A stretch of 64,000 nucleotides of DNA, taken from NCBI RefSeq assembly GCF_964212655.1, contig NZ_OZ156465.1:4278001-4342000 (forward strand). Reading direction: 5' to 3'. This DNA is from Candidatus Thiodiazotropha sp. LNASS1 (lineage in GTDB: Bacteria; Pseudomonadota; Gammaproteobacteria; Chromatiales; Chromatiaceae). The position numbers and the translations under genes are program-made. The notes beneath the pieces were generated by a model, which saw nothing but the letters and a program-made list of their open reading frames with translations, did no database searches and had not been told where the DNA came from. Positions 8,008 to 15,077 of the stretch are shown in pieces. How positions within the stretch are numbered: the first letter of the stretch is position 1; every line of letters starts with the position of its first letter.

Positions 8008-8228
8008 AAAAAGAATACGATCTTTCTAAAATGAAATCTCGAAAGAATCCTTATGCTTCGAAACTTAAAAAGCCAATTACTATGAGGCTTAGTGAAGATG
8101 TAATAGAGTACTTTAAAGACATGGCTGAAGAGTCCGGAGTACCTTATCAAAGTTTAATAAATCTATATCTTCGTGATTGCGTGGCCCATAATCGAAAGGT
8201 GGATATTTCATGGAACAAACAACCCTAA
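8004..8228 (+). CDS. brnA: BrnA family antitoxin
   Basis: 74 aa. The C-terminal half KPITMRLSEDVIEYFKDMAE with GVPYQSLINLYLRDC is a ribbon-helix-helix DNA-binding domain as in BrnA; the N-terminal part (KKEYDLSKMKSRKNPYASKL) is the toxin-binding segment. It overlaps brnT by 4 bp and should repress the operon with the toxin as co-repressor. Its last codons run into CCCTAAC of the following attC-like site. Confidence 0.88.
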   Translation: MKKEYDLSKMKSRKNPYASKLKKPITMRLSEDVIEYFKDMAEESGVPYQSLINLYLRDCVAHNRKVDISWNKQP

Positions 8229-8281
8229 CCAGTCCATAAAACCGACGCGAAAAACACACTCGGCTTATGGAGACGTCAGGC
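8223..8281 (+). repeat. attC-like recombination site 2
   Basis: R''-like CCCTAAC (8223-8229), then a clear imperfect inverted repeat TCCATAAAACCGA (8233-8245) with TCGGCTTATGGA (8260-8271), and a degenerate R' GTCAGGC (8275-8281). The 59 bp length and the unpaired bases in one arm fit an attC site. It separates brnA from the acetyltransferase gene. Confidence 0.62.
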
Positions 8282-8288
8282 GACAGTA

Positions 8289-8807
8289 ATGCACCCAGAT
8301 AATAACCAGGCATCAGCGGTAGAGTTATCTTCTTTCAATCCCAAAGGCGATTTGCCTATGGTCGAAAAATGGCTAAGGTATCCCCATGTGGCGCGCTGGT
8401 GGGGCAATCCCAAGGAGGCGATTGCTGCGATCCGGAACCACGACACTTTGGCTTCAGCTATTATCTTGGTCGATAGCACTCCAATCGGCTATCTTTGTTG
8501 GCAGACACCTACCCACAAAGAGCTTGCGGATACAGGACTCGCTGACCTACCCGCAGATTTGGTCGATATCGATATCATGATCGGAGAGCCGTCTGCCTTG
8601 GGACACGGATATGGTCCCGAGGCTTTGTCCCAACTACTTGCAAAGTTACGCGATGATGGTGTCCAAATTGTCGGCATGGCCACCGCTGAATCCAATCAAC
8701 GTGCCAGGAAAGCTTTTAAGAAGGCTGGGTTTAGATTATTCCGAACCTTTACCGAATCAGGTGAGCAAATGCGTTACTTAACCAGAGAACCCGATACTGC
8801 CGCCTAA
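8289..8807 (+). CDS. GNAT acetyltransferase, AAC(6')-like
   Basis: 172 aa. Features of the aminoglycoside 6'-N-acetyltransferase branch of GNAT enzymes: an early WLRYPHVARWWGNP block, a central IDIMIGEPSALGHGYGPEAL acetyl-CoA motif, and the ending NQRARKAFKKAGFRLFRTF. The true substrate may be an aminoglycoside, a related amine or something else; resistance should not be assumed. It begins 8 bp after attC-like site 2 and its stop codon is part of GCCTAAC of site 3, so it is a complete single-gene cassette. Confidence 0.8.
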   Translation: MHPDNNQASAVELSSFNPKGDLPMVEKWLRYPHVARWWGNPKEAIAAIRNHDTLASAIILVDSTPIGYLCWQTPTHKELADTGLADLPADLVDIDIMIGEPSALGHGYGPEALSQLLAKLRDDGVQIVGMATAESNQRARKAFKKAGFRLFRTFTESGEQMRYLTREPDTAA

Positions 8808-8875
8808 CAAACGCATGCAGACTGACCGCTTCAAGCACCGCGCGCTTTCCGCGGCCGCTGAGTTGAGCATTAGCC
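8802..8875 (+). repeat. attC-like recombination site 3
   Basis: GCCTAAC (8802-8808) overlaps the stop codon of the preceding gene. It is followed by CGCTTCAAGC and a GC-rich fold (CCGCGCG...CGCGG), then GAGTTGAGC and a terminal CATTAGCC. CTTCAA/TTGAG form the inner pair; the terminal ATTAGCC is a degenerate R'. About 74 bp, in the attC size range. Confidence 0.62.
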
Positions 8876-8894
8876 GAAAAGAGAGGAGTCACAC

Positions 8895-9311
8895 ATGATC
8901 GAACCAAAAAGCTCATTTCCTGTATTTACGGTTAAGAACCTCGATGCAGCGAAATCTTTCTATACAGAGAACCTTGGCTTTGATGTTGTCTTTTCGGGTG
9001 ATTGGTACATTCACCTGGTTTCAAAGTCGGGCGTTCAGCTGGGTTTTCTGCTGCCAGATCAACCTACCCAACCCCCAATATTTCAAAAGCCATACATTGG
9101 TGAAGGCGTTATTTTCAGCTTGGAAGTGGAAGATGCAGATACCGCTTTCGCAGCAGCAAAATCTAGTTCACTCAACATCGTGCTTGAGTTGCGGTCCGAG
9201 GATTGGGGGCAACGTCACTTTTGCATCCAAGACCCGAACGGGATTTATTTAGACATTGTTCAGTCTTTTGAACCGACCGAAGAATATCAGGATGATTATG
9301 TCTCGGAATAA
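8895..9311 (+). CDS. VOC (glyoxalase/bleomycin resistance) family protein
   Basis: 138 aa single-domain vicinal-oxygen-chelate protein. FPVFTVKNLDAAKSFYTENL at residues 8-27 is the first beta-alpha module and GQRHFCIQDPNGIYLDIVQ near the end the second, with the usual DPNG turn and terminal acidic ligand. Such proteins bind metals and act as dioxygenases, isomerases, thiol transferases or drug-binding resistance proteins; the specific role is not readable. A GAGAGGAGT ribosome site precedes the ATG. It starts 19 bp after attC-like site 3 and overlaps the TfoX-type gene, so both may share one cassette. Confidence 0.82.
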   Translation: MIEPKSSFPVFTVKNLDAAKSFYTENLGFDVVFSGDWYIHLVSKSGVQLGFLLPDQPTQPPIFQKPYIGEGVIFSLEVEDADTAFAAAKSSSLNIVLELRSEDWGQRHFCIQDPNGIYLDIVQSFEPTEEYQDDYVSE

Positions 9312-9561
9312 TAGCCTCGCAGACCTAAAAAATATCGGCAAGAAAATTGCCGGTAGGTTGAATGAGGTTGGGATATTTTCCGAAGACGATTTAAGGCGAG
9401 TCGGTGCTGTTGGCGCACATCGCTTGATCAAGGAGAGGTATCCAGACGAAACGCTGGCGGTCTGTTACTACCTGTATTCATTTGAAGGGGCTTTGACTGA
9501 CGAGCATTGGGATGAAATCGGTGAACAGAGAAAACAACAGCTCAAGGCACAAATCGGCTAA
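9298..9561 (+). CDS. TfoX C-terminal domain protein
   Basis: 87 aa, helix-hairpin-helix-like TfoX C-terminal domain: SLADLKNIGKKIAGRLNEVG and RRVGAVGAHRLIKERYP, then CYYLYSFEGALTDEHW. Stand-alone proteins of this type are frequent integron cassette genes and lack the N-terminal half of the competence regulator TfoX; function unknown. Start chosen at 9298 (AGGA five bases upstream); an ATG at 9292 is an alternative. The beginning overlaps the VOC gene by 14 bp, and the stop lies in GGCTAAC of the next attC-like site. Confidence 0.78.
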   Translation: MSRNNSLADLKNIGKKIAGRLNEVGIFSEDDLRRVGAVGAHRLIKERYPDETLAVCYYLYSFEGALTDEHWDEIGEQRKQQLKAQIG

Positions 9562-9606
9562 CAAGGCGCTGTGCTTCATTGCCGCCGGTGAGCTTTGTCG
9601 TTAAGC
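9556..9606. repeat. attC-like recombination site 4, shared by two convergent genes
   Basis: Runs from GGCTAAC (9556-9562) to GTTAAGC (9600-9606), 51 bp. The right core fits GTTRRRY exactly on the plus strand; on the minus strand GCTTAAC fits RYYYAAC. The stop codons of the plus-strand TfoX-type gene and of the minus-strand yoeB gene both lie in its ends, so it may be a site for either orientation. Confidence 0.52.
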
Positions 9607-9876
9607 CTCAAAAGTATCGTAGTGACTGCCAATGGCAAAAATATAGATAAGAGAATCGTCAAACTTATATATGAGCCTGTCTTTTTGGCTAATCCGCCAC
9701 GACCAAAAGCCAGTGAGATTATGACGAAGGGCTTCAGGCTTCCCTAAACCTGTCGTTGGATCATCGTGCAACATTTCTTTCAAAATTGCGTAAAGGTTTT
9801 TGTGCATACGTTTATCGCGTTGTCGCAAATCTTCGTATACAAGCCATGTTTTTCCCTCAAATACTAAGGATCTCAT
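9601..9876 (-). CDS. yoeB: YoeB family mRNA interferase toxin
   Basis: 91 aa, Txe/YoeB family of RelE-fold ribosome-dependent endonucleases. Diagnostic blocks: KTWLVYEDLRQRDKRMHKNL, GLGKPEALRHNLTGFWSWRI, DRLIYKF and the terminal GSHYDTF with the conserved histidine-tyrosine. Length matches the family. The start overlaps the end of yefM by 20 bp on the minus strand, giving the antitoxin-toxin order typical of this system. It lies in the cassette region, reversed relative to the neighbouring cassettes. Confidence 0.92.
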   Translation of the reverse strand: MRSLVFEGKTWLVYEDLRQRDKRMHKNLYAILKEMLHDDPTTGLGKPEALRHNLTGFWSWRISQKDRLIYKFDDSLIYIFAIGSHYDTFEA

Positions 9877-10129
9877 CCATTTGCCCTTCCGTGGGGGTAT
9901 ATCCTTTACCTGCCTTATTGGTTGTACTTGATTCAGCGATCTGGCGCATCAGGCTGGTACCTTGCAGAACGTACAGTGTCTCCTGGTCTCGTTCCCAATC
10001 TTCTGCGCTCATCACTACAAAGTCTGCACCGCTTCGGTGGGTTACACGTAGTGGGGTGTGGTGGCTAACAACCTGTTCTACAAAGGATTTTAATCTTTCT
10101 CTAAAATTATTTACTGTGGTGGTGTACAT
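9857..10129 (-). CDS. yefM: YefM/Phd family antitoxin
   Basis: 90 aa. The Phd/YefM fold is visible in TTTVNNFRERLKSFVEQV, HTPLRVTHRSGADFVVMSAE and DWERDQETLYVLQGTSLMRQ; the tail MDEILSI binds the toxin. The start at the ATG at 10127-10129 is chosen because the longer frame (to 10282) has no family resemblance and would bury the operator. It represses its own promoter, probably through the palindrome at 10148-10164, and neutralises YoeB. Confidence 0.88.
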   Translation of the reverse strand: MYTTTVNNFRERLKSFVEQVVSHHTPLRVTHRSGADFVVMSAEDWERDQETLYVLQGTSLMRQIAESSTTNKAGKGYTPTEGQMDEILSI

Positions 10130-10147
10130 TGCAGGCGCCTTCGAAAC

Positions 10148-10164
10148 GTACGGTATTGCCGTAC
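10148..10164 (-). promoter_or_regulatory. Palindromic operator of yefM-yoeB
   Basis: Perfect palindrome GTACGG-TATTG-CCGTAC, 18 bp upstream of the yefM start codon. YefM-type antitoxins bind palindromes with GTAC-containing cores overlapping their promoter, so this is a strong candidate autoregulatory site. Confidence 0.6.
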
Positions 10165-10233
10165 AGTCTAGATGAGAAGCCTTAGCATTTTCGGGTTTTT
10201 CATCAGCCTCGTTATGTTCAATCATCGAAAAGC

Positions 10234-10725
10234 ATGGATATAAGAGAATACCGAGAATCAGACTGGAACCAGGTATGGACAATTATCGAAAAGGTCTTTC
10301 GTGCGGGTGAAACCTATGCATTTTCACCCGAGATCAGTGAGCTGGAAGCCCGCAATGTCTGGATAGAGATGCCGAAAAAAACCTATGTGGCAATAGCCGA
10401 TGACGATGAAATCCTGGGCACATATTATATAAAACCCAATCAACCCGATCTTGGTTCTCATGTTTGTAATTGCGGCTATATAGTTTCCGAAAGCGCCCGG
10501 GGTAAAGGTGTGGCTTCGAGATTGTGCAAGCATTCTCAGCAGGTGGCGGTGGAGTTGGGTTTTCGTGCAATGCAATACAATCTGGTTGTTTCCACAAATG
10601 AAGGTGCAATTCGTTTATGGATCAAGCTCGGTTTTGAGGTTGTCGGTATATTGCCGAACGCATATAAAAGCAAAAGCGCCGGCTACGTCGATGCGCTTGT
10701 AATGTACAAAGAACTTAAAACATAA
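10234..10725 (+). CDS. GNAT family N-acetyltransferase
   Basis: 163 aa GNAT enzyme. Acetyl-CoA site: CGYIVSESARGKGVASRLC (pattern RGxGxA) near residue 90; later NEGAIRLWIKLGFEVVGILP is motif B. The N-terminus MDIREYRESDWNQVWTIIEK is typical of small-molecule or protein acetyltransferases of the YhhY/RimI style. Substrate unknown. It starts about 100 bp from the yefM start, divergently, and no attC-like site is visible between them or behind this gene, so its membership in the cassette region is uncertain. Confidence 0.82.
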   Translation: MDIREYRESDWNQVWTIIEKVFRAGETYAFSPEISELEARNVWIEMPKKTYVAIADDDEILGTYYIKPNQPDLGSHVCNCGYIVSESARGKGVASRLCKHSQQVAVELGFRAMQYNLVVSTNEGAIRLWIKLGFEVVGILPNAYKSKSAGYVDALVMYKELKT

Positions 10726-11089
10726 TAATTGGGTCGCCCGGGACGTTGGTTCGCTTTGGGTGTTTCCCCCTCTTGCATGGACCATGGAAAGGGACGCGAT
10801 TACCGGGTGACTCGATGAAGCACGAAGCCATCCCGTTCCGGATCTGATTCAAACACCCAGCTGGGAATGTGATGCTAAATATGGTTCGTACTACCAGTCA
10901 TCTCGTGAATAGATCCAAATAACCGGTTAACGTGGAGCTATCTGAATCCCAATTTAGGCCGGGATAGCGAATTCCGTTTGAGTCCCATATACTTGGCACT
11001 TCGGTTTTCTTCGGTCTATTCAGATTTATTCCATTGTCTGAGTAGAATGTGGGCTATAAACAATCAAACCTGAGAGGTGGATTTTCATC
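10726..11089. other. Intergenic region upstream of pckG
   Basis: No open frame with coding character. It holds a small hairpin near 10800 (ACCGGGT repeats) and the pckG promoter region. No attC-like site is seen, so the cassette region appears to end before this point. Confidence 0.5.
11034..11060 (+). promoter_or_regulatory. Possible sigma-70 promoter of pckG
   Basis: TTGTCT (11034-11039) and TATAAA (11055-11060) with a 15 bp spacer, 29 bp before the pckG ATG. The spacer is short, so this is tentative. Confidence 0.3.
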
Positions 11090-12949
11090 ATGACCACGAA
11101 ACATGACGGCGCCGTTCGCACAAGCAATCGTAAACTTTTAGCTTGGGTTGATGAGATCGCTCGGTTATGTGAACCGGACCGTATTTACTGGTGCGATGGT
11201 TCCCAGGAAGAGTACGATCGCTTGTGTGACGAGATGGTGAAAAGCGGTACCTTGATTCGCCTGAATCCGGAGAAGCGGCCCAACAGTTACCTGGCCCGTT
11301 CCCATCCGAGCGACGTGGCTCGCGTTGAGGAACGAACCTATATCTGCTCTAAAAGGGAAGAGGATGCCGGGCCGACCAATAATTGGATGGATCCCAAGAA
11401 GATGAAAACGATCCTGAATGGATTGTTCAAAGGCTGCATGCGGGGCAGGACGATGTATGTGATCCCATTCAGTATGGGACCGCTCGGCTCTCACATCGCC
11501 CATATCGGTATTGAAATCTCCGACTCCGCTTATGTCGCGGTTAACCAACGCATCATGACCCGCATGGGGCAGAAAGTGCTCGATGTGCTGGGTGACGAGG
11601 GTGAATTCGTGCCATGCGTGCACTCGGTTGGCGCACCCTTGACACCGGGGGAAGAGGACGTCCCCTGGCCCTGCGCCGGCAACATCGAGGATAAGTACAT
11701 TACCCATTTTCCCGAGACCCGGGAGATCTGGTCGTTCGGAAGTGGTTACGGTGGCAATGCCCTGTTGGGCAAGAAATGCTTTGCGCTGCGAATCGCCTCG
11801 GTGATGGGGCGGGATGAGGGCTGGTTGGCCGAACATATGTTGATCATGGGTGTGGAAACGCCCGAGAAGAAGAAGTTCTTCGTGGCGGCTGCCTTCCCCA
11901 GCGCCTGCGGAAAAACCAATTTTGCAATGCTCAAGTCGCCAGAAGGATTTGAGGGCTGGAAGGTCACCACCATAGGTGATGATATTGCCTGGATAAAACC
12001 CAATCCTGAGGACGGTAAGTTTTACGCCATCAATCCGGAGTACGGACTGTTCGGCGTTGCTCCGGGCACCAATGAATCATCCAACCCCAATGCGCTTGCC
12101 GCATTGCGTGAAAACTGTATCTTCACCAACTGCGCCCTGACGGATGATGGGGATATATGGTGGGAGGGGCTGACGGAAGATCCGCCAGAGCACATGATCG
12201 ACTGGCGTGGAGATGATTGGAACATAGGTTGCGGTCGCCCGGCGGCCCATCCCAATGCACGTTTCACCGCCCCCGCCGCCGCTTGTCCTTCGATTGATCC
12301 GGAATGGGAGAATCCTGCCGGTGTTCCAATCACCGCCTTTCTGTTTGGCGGGCGTGTCAGTCACAACTTTCCATTGGTATTTCAGAGCTACAACTGGGAG
12401 CATGGTGTCTACATGGCAGCGACCATGGGCTCGGAAGCGACCGCCGCCTCCATCGGTCAGGCCGCCATGCGACGCGATCCCATGGCCATGTTGCCGTTCT
12501 GTGGTTACAACATGGCGGACTACCTGAAACACTGGCTGCGTATCGGACGTAAAAACGTTGCGACACCACCTGCCATATTCCGGGTGAACTGGTTCCGCAA
12601 GGATGAACACGGCCGTTTCATCTGGCCAGGCTTCAGCGAGAACATGCGGGTGCTCAAGTGGATAGTCGACCGTTGCAGCGGCTATGGTCATGCCGTCGAG
12701 AGTCCCTTGGGCTGGGTTCCCTCCCATGGTTCCCTCAACTGGGATGGGTTGGAATTCGACAAGGCCGATTTTTTTGAAATCATGAATATCGATCGGGAAG
12801 TGGCGCGCCATGAAACCATTGATCAGGAAGAGTTGTTCACCCGTTTTGGTGATCACCTTCCCCGCGAAATGGAACTTGAACGCGAGCTTCAGCTGGCGCG
12901 GTTGTATCACTCTCCAAAATATTGGGATTTGTCTGCAACCTGTGATTGA
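11090..12949 (+). CDS. pckG: Phosphoenolpyruvate carboxykinase (GTP)
   Basis: 619 aa, full length for the GTP-dependent family. It interconverts oxaloacetate and PEP, linking the TCA cycle to gluconeogenesis; in an autotroph it may also run in the carboxylating direction. The kinase P-loop FPSACGKTN is at residues 269-277 with the reactive Cys273. Other marks: [40 protein letters not shown], and [20 protein letters not shown] in the last third. GAGAGGTGG ribosome site before the ATG. A strong hairpin follows, so it is probably a single-gene transcript. Confidence 0.97.
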   Translation: MTTKHDGAVRTSNRKLLAWVDEIARLCEPDRIYWCDGSQEEYDRLCDEMVKSGTLIRLNPEKRPNSYLARSHPSDVARVEERTYICSKREEDAGPTNNWMDPKKMKTILNGLFKGCMRGRTMYVIPFSMGPLGSHIAHIGIEISDSAYVAVNQRIMTRMGQKVLDVLGDEGEFVPCVHSVGAPLTPGEEDVPWPCAGNIEDKYITHFPETREIWSFGSGYGGNALLGKKCFALRIASVMGRDEGWLAEHMLIMGVETPEKKKFFVAAAFPSACGKTNFAMLKSPEGFEGWKVTTIGDDIAWIKPNPEDGKFYAINPEYGLFGVAPGTNESSNPNALAALRENCIFTNCALTDDGDIWWEGLTEDPPEHMIDWRGDDWNIGCGRPAAHPNARFTAPAAACPSIDPEWENPAGVPITAFLFGGRVSHNFPLVFQSYNWEHGVYMAATMGSEATAASIGQAAMRRDPMAMLPFCGYNMADYLKHWLRIGRKNVATPPAIFRVNWFRKDEHGRFIWPGFSENMRVLKWIVDRCSGYGHAVESPLGWVPSHGSLNWDGLEFDKADFFEIMNIDREVARHETIDQEELFTRFGDHLPREMELERELQLARLYHSPKYWDLSATCD

Positions 12950-13017
12950 GCAATGTGAGGTATAGGCCACAGAAACATCTTGGTCCTCATCGATAACCTG
13001 TTCTCACCCCTCCGCAT

Positions 13018-13052
13018 GACCGACAGCACCGCCCTTCGGGGCGGTGTCGGTC
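13018..13052 (+). terminator. Strong GC-rich hairpin after pckG
   Basis: GACCGACA-CACCGCC-CTTCG-GGGCGGTG-CGGTC forms a long stem with a small loop about 70 bp after the pckG stop. There is no clear T-run after it, so it may be a terminator or an RNA-stabilising structure. Confidence 0.6.
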
Positions 13053-13088
13053 GGCATCCTCATTCCAAACCATTATTTTTTTAAATAA

Positions 13089-13129
13089 AACCATGTCCGT
13101 TTTTTGTCTGAGGTGCGGCAAGCCGCACC
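13089..13129. repeat. Hairpin repeat, left copy (flanks IS110 element)
   Basis: Starts AACCATGTC, has a T-run, then CTGAGGTGCGGC-AA-GCCGCACC, a perfect hairpin. A diverged copy lies at 14579-14618. The differences in the stems are mostly paired (GCGGC/GCCGC against GTGGT/GCCGT), so the hairpin shape is kept. Confidence 0.7.
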
Positions 13130-13316
13130 CTTGTATCTCTTCTGATGAATTGTTTAGCTAGCAATTCATCACACGGTGATAAGACCTGCACCGCACCCTG
13201 AGACCACGAGTCTGTTTTGTAGATACAGGCTATCACCGATTCTCTATAAACTGAATGGTATCGGAGTCCCTCCGGCATTACGGAGAGAGGCTGCATGAAC
13301 AAGGTGAGTGAAGAGA
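13130..13316 (+). ncRNA. Candidate bridge-RNA region of the IS110 element
   Basis: IS110-group elements are known to make a structured bridge RNA from the noncoding left end. This stretch contains a clear hairpin (GATGAATTG-tttagctag-CAATTCATC, about 13143-13169) and further short pairings. The RNA and its guide loops are inferred, not demonstrated. Confidence 0.35.
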
Positions 13317-14303
13317 ATGAAAGCGATAATTGGCATTGATGTGAGTAAAAATAAGCTGGATTGTCTGTGGTTACGCAGTATCGAACCACGCAAGGTCAAG
13401 TCGAAGGTCTTTCCTAATACACCAGCCGGCCATGACCACCTACTCGATTGGTCACAAAAACAGACTGGTCAGCCACTGAGTGGGTTACGCTTTGTCATGG
13501 AGGCGACTGGCATCTACCACGAGCGTCTAGCCTACGGTCTGCATGAGCAAGGTGGTGAAGTCGCGGTGCTTAACCCGGCCCAGGTGAGAGATTACGCCAA
13601 GGGTATCGCGGTGCACACCAAGACCGACAGAAAGGACTCGCTGGTGTTAGCCTTGTATGGCGCCAAAGAACCCCTGCATCTGTGGAGACCGGAACCGGCA
13701 GAGATACGTAAACTCAAAGAGTTACTGTCACGGCTGGAGGCATTGCAAGGCGATATCCAGCGTGAACGCAACCGCCTGGAGAAGGCCTTGTCAGGGATCA
13801 GTCATCTAGAGGTTGGGCACTCCATCTCGACCGTGCTCAAAGGCCTGGAGCAAGAACAAAAGCGTCTGGAAGCGATGATCGATGAGCATATCGACACCCA
13901 CCCCCAGCTGAAAAACGACCAGCAGCTGCTAGAAAGTATCCCAGGCATTGGCCGGACCCTCAGTCGAATCATGATGAGTGTCTACTGTGCCCGGGATTTT
14001 GAGCATGCTAGTCAAATGGCCGCCTATCTGGGAGTGGTGCCCATCGAGCATCAATCCGGATCCAGCATCAACAAGCGACCACGACTGTCGAAAGCAGGCA
14101 GCGCGAGGATCAGGGCCAAACTCTACATGCCTGCTATCGTGGCCAGTCTACACAACCCGACGGCCAAGGCCTTATACGAGCGGTTGCTCGCGAGAGGAAA
14201 ATGCAAAATGTCCGCATTAGGAGCCGTTATGCGCAAATTAGTACATCTGTGCTTTGGGGTACTCAAGCACCAGCAAGATTACTCCCCACAAGCCGCTTTA
14301 TAG
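13317..14303 (+). CDS. IS110 family transposase (DEDD, serine)
   Basis: 328 aa. The N-terminal DEDD (RuvC-like) domain begins IIGIDVSKNKLDCLWL with the first catalytic Asp; FVMEATGIYHERLAYGL carries the Glu and HTKTDRKDSLVLALY the Asp pair. A coiled-coil middle (ERNRLEKALS) leads to the C-terminal Tnp domain with LESIPGIGRTLSRIMM, AAYLGVVPIEHQSGSSI and RLSKAGSARIRAKLYM, which contains the active serine. It appears intact. The ATG at 13317 is preferred to the GTG at 13308. Low similarity in plan to the second IS110-type gene at 30425 shows they are different elements. Confidence 0.93.
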   Translation: MKAIIGIDVSKNKLDCLWLRSIEPRKVKSKVFPNTPAGHDHLLDWSQKQTGQPLSGLRFVMEATGIYHERLAYGLHEQGGEVAVLNPAQVRDYAKGIAVHTKTDRKDSLVLALYGAKEPLHLWRPEPAEIRKLKELLSRLEALQGDIQRERNRLEKALSGISHLEVGHSISTVLKGLEQEQKRLEAMIDEHIDTHPQLKNDQQLLESIPGIGRTLSRIMMSVYCARDFEHASQMAAYLGVVPIEHQSGSSINKRPRLSKAGSARIRAKLYMPAIVASLHNPTAKALYERLLARGKCKMSALGAVMRKLVHLCFGVLKHQQDYSPQAAL

Positions 14304-14344
14304 CTACTTGTGGGAGTAAGGGAGAGATGGTATCTATATGCTAC

Positions 14345-14535
14345 GATCCCGTCATTCCGGCGCATGCCGGAATCCAGGGAGAATGCCAGGGTGGTGGTAT
14401 GAAGCGACAACCGTGCGTGTATCTATTAGCCAGCAAACGAAATGGAACCCTATACACGGGTGTGACTTTTAACCTGCTACGGTCGACAATCGTGTGGAGC
14501 ATCTGGATTCCGGCCTGCGCCGGAATGACGGGATC
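14345..14535. mobile_element. Mini-element with palindromic ends and a GIY-YIG remnant
   Basis: An 18 bp perfect inverted repeat, GATCCCGTCATTCCGGCG (14345-14362) and its complement (14518-14535), plus inner CCGGAATCCAG / CTGGATTCCGG. These are the widespread GTCATTCCGGCG-type palindromes. Between them is only the start of a GIY-YIG gene, so it looks like an internally deleted derivative of a larger unit. Confidence 0.7.
14399..14482 (+). pseudogene. GIY-YIG endonuclease remnant
   Basis: Twenty-eight codons reading MKRQPCVYLLASKRNGTLYT-GVTFNLLR match the N-terminal GIY-YIG domain of small proteins of about 90-100 aa (YhbQ/UvrC-like), where the usual pattern is VYxLxSxxNGxLYxGVTxNL. After the leucine the frame continues directly into the right palindrome, so about 70 codons, including the catalytic tyrosine-arginine region, are deleted. 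Confidence 0.75.
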
Positions 14536-14578
14536 AGTGAAGTCTACCCACAAATTCTTCGGTGGATTCTTATTTTAG

Positions 14579-14618
14579 AACCATGTCTGCTTTTTCTCTG
14601 AGGTGTGGTTTGCCGTAC
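14579..14618. repeat. Hairpin repeat, right copy
   Basis: Diverged copy of the repeat at 13089-13129, with the same order: AACCATGTC, T-run, TCTGAGGTG and hairpin GGTGTGGT-TT-GCCGTACC. Confidence 0.65.
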
Positions 14619-14645
14619 CTTACTTTAGATTGAAGTGGGAACCAT

Positions 14646-15077
14646 TTAGATCTGGCCGAACAGGGTCATGATAAAAAAATAGATGACGAAGGCGGCCCCG
14701 ACGATGAGCCAAAACCTGTTCCATTTTTTATGGCGCAGTTTGAATTTAGCTGTCTGCGTATCGATAACGGATCTGTCATTCTCGCCCAGTGACGGATCGA
14801 TCCATACCCGGGCATGGTTCAGGTCGTCGGCTTCGACGGCGGCTATCGCCTGGTTCAGATCGATGCGATAGATGTGGTTGTCCAGATCGACCAGGTTGTT
14901 GTGCAGCATGTTGTGCAGATGCATCTGGCCCGCATCGATATCGTTGAAGCGGGCGATATAGCGGATTTGTGAGCCATGACTGGCTTCCTGGGTGTTCGGC
15001 AGTTTATCCTTGACTATTACACGCACCAAATCCAGATGCTCAGGGTGAGTTTCCAATGTGAGATAGCCGGTCTTCAT
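14646..15077 (-). CDS. Conserved-looking hypothetical protein with C-terminal membrane anchor
   Basis: 143 aa, not recognised. The N-terminal 110 residues are soluble and mixed alpha/beta (GYLTLETHPEHLDLVRVIVK; IRYIARFNDIDAGQMHLHNM); the last 25 residues form one transmembrane helix (FWLIVGAAFVIYFFIMTLFG) after a basic KLRHKKWNRF stretch, so the domain should face the cytoplasm with the tail in the inner membrane. Normal codon character and a clean frame support a real gene. It stands alone between the IS region and the formate regulator. Confidence 0.65.
   Translation of the reverse strand: MKTGYLTLETHPEHLDLVRVIVKDKLPNTQEASHGSQIRYIARFNDIDAGQMHLHNMLHNNLVDLDNHIYRIDLNQAIAAVEADDLNHARVWIDPSLGENDRSVIDTQTAKFKLRHKKWNRFWLIVGAAFVIYFFIMTLFGQI

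Larger units (their letters stand above)
13130..14340 (+). mobile_element. IS110-family insertion sequence (boundaries approximate)
   Basis: Element built around the DEDD transposase at 13317-14303. About 190 bp of noncoding DNA lies before the gene and very little after it; a long left end is the layout of the IS110 group proper. No terminal inverted repeats or target duplication are visible, as usual for this family, so the ends are estimates within the hairpin repeats at 13089 and 14579. Confidence 0.6.

Noticed and set aside
8289-8807. Firm call of an aminoglycoside resistance gene
   Set aside because: The AAC(6')-like motifs are family-level only; substrate cannot be read from the sequence.
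13308-13316. GTG start of the IS110 transposase
   Set aside because: The ATG at 13317 directly precedes the conserved IIGIDVSK block; the extra three residues have no support.
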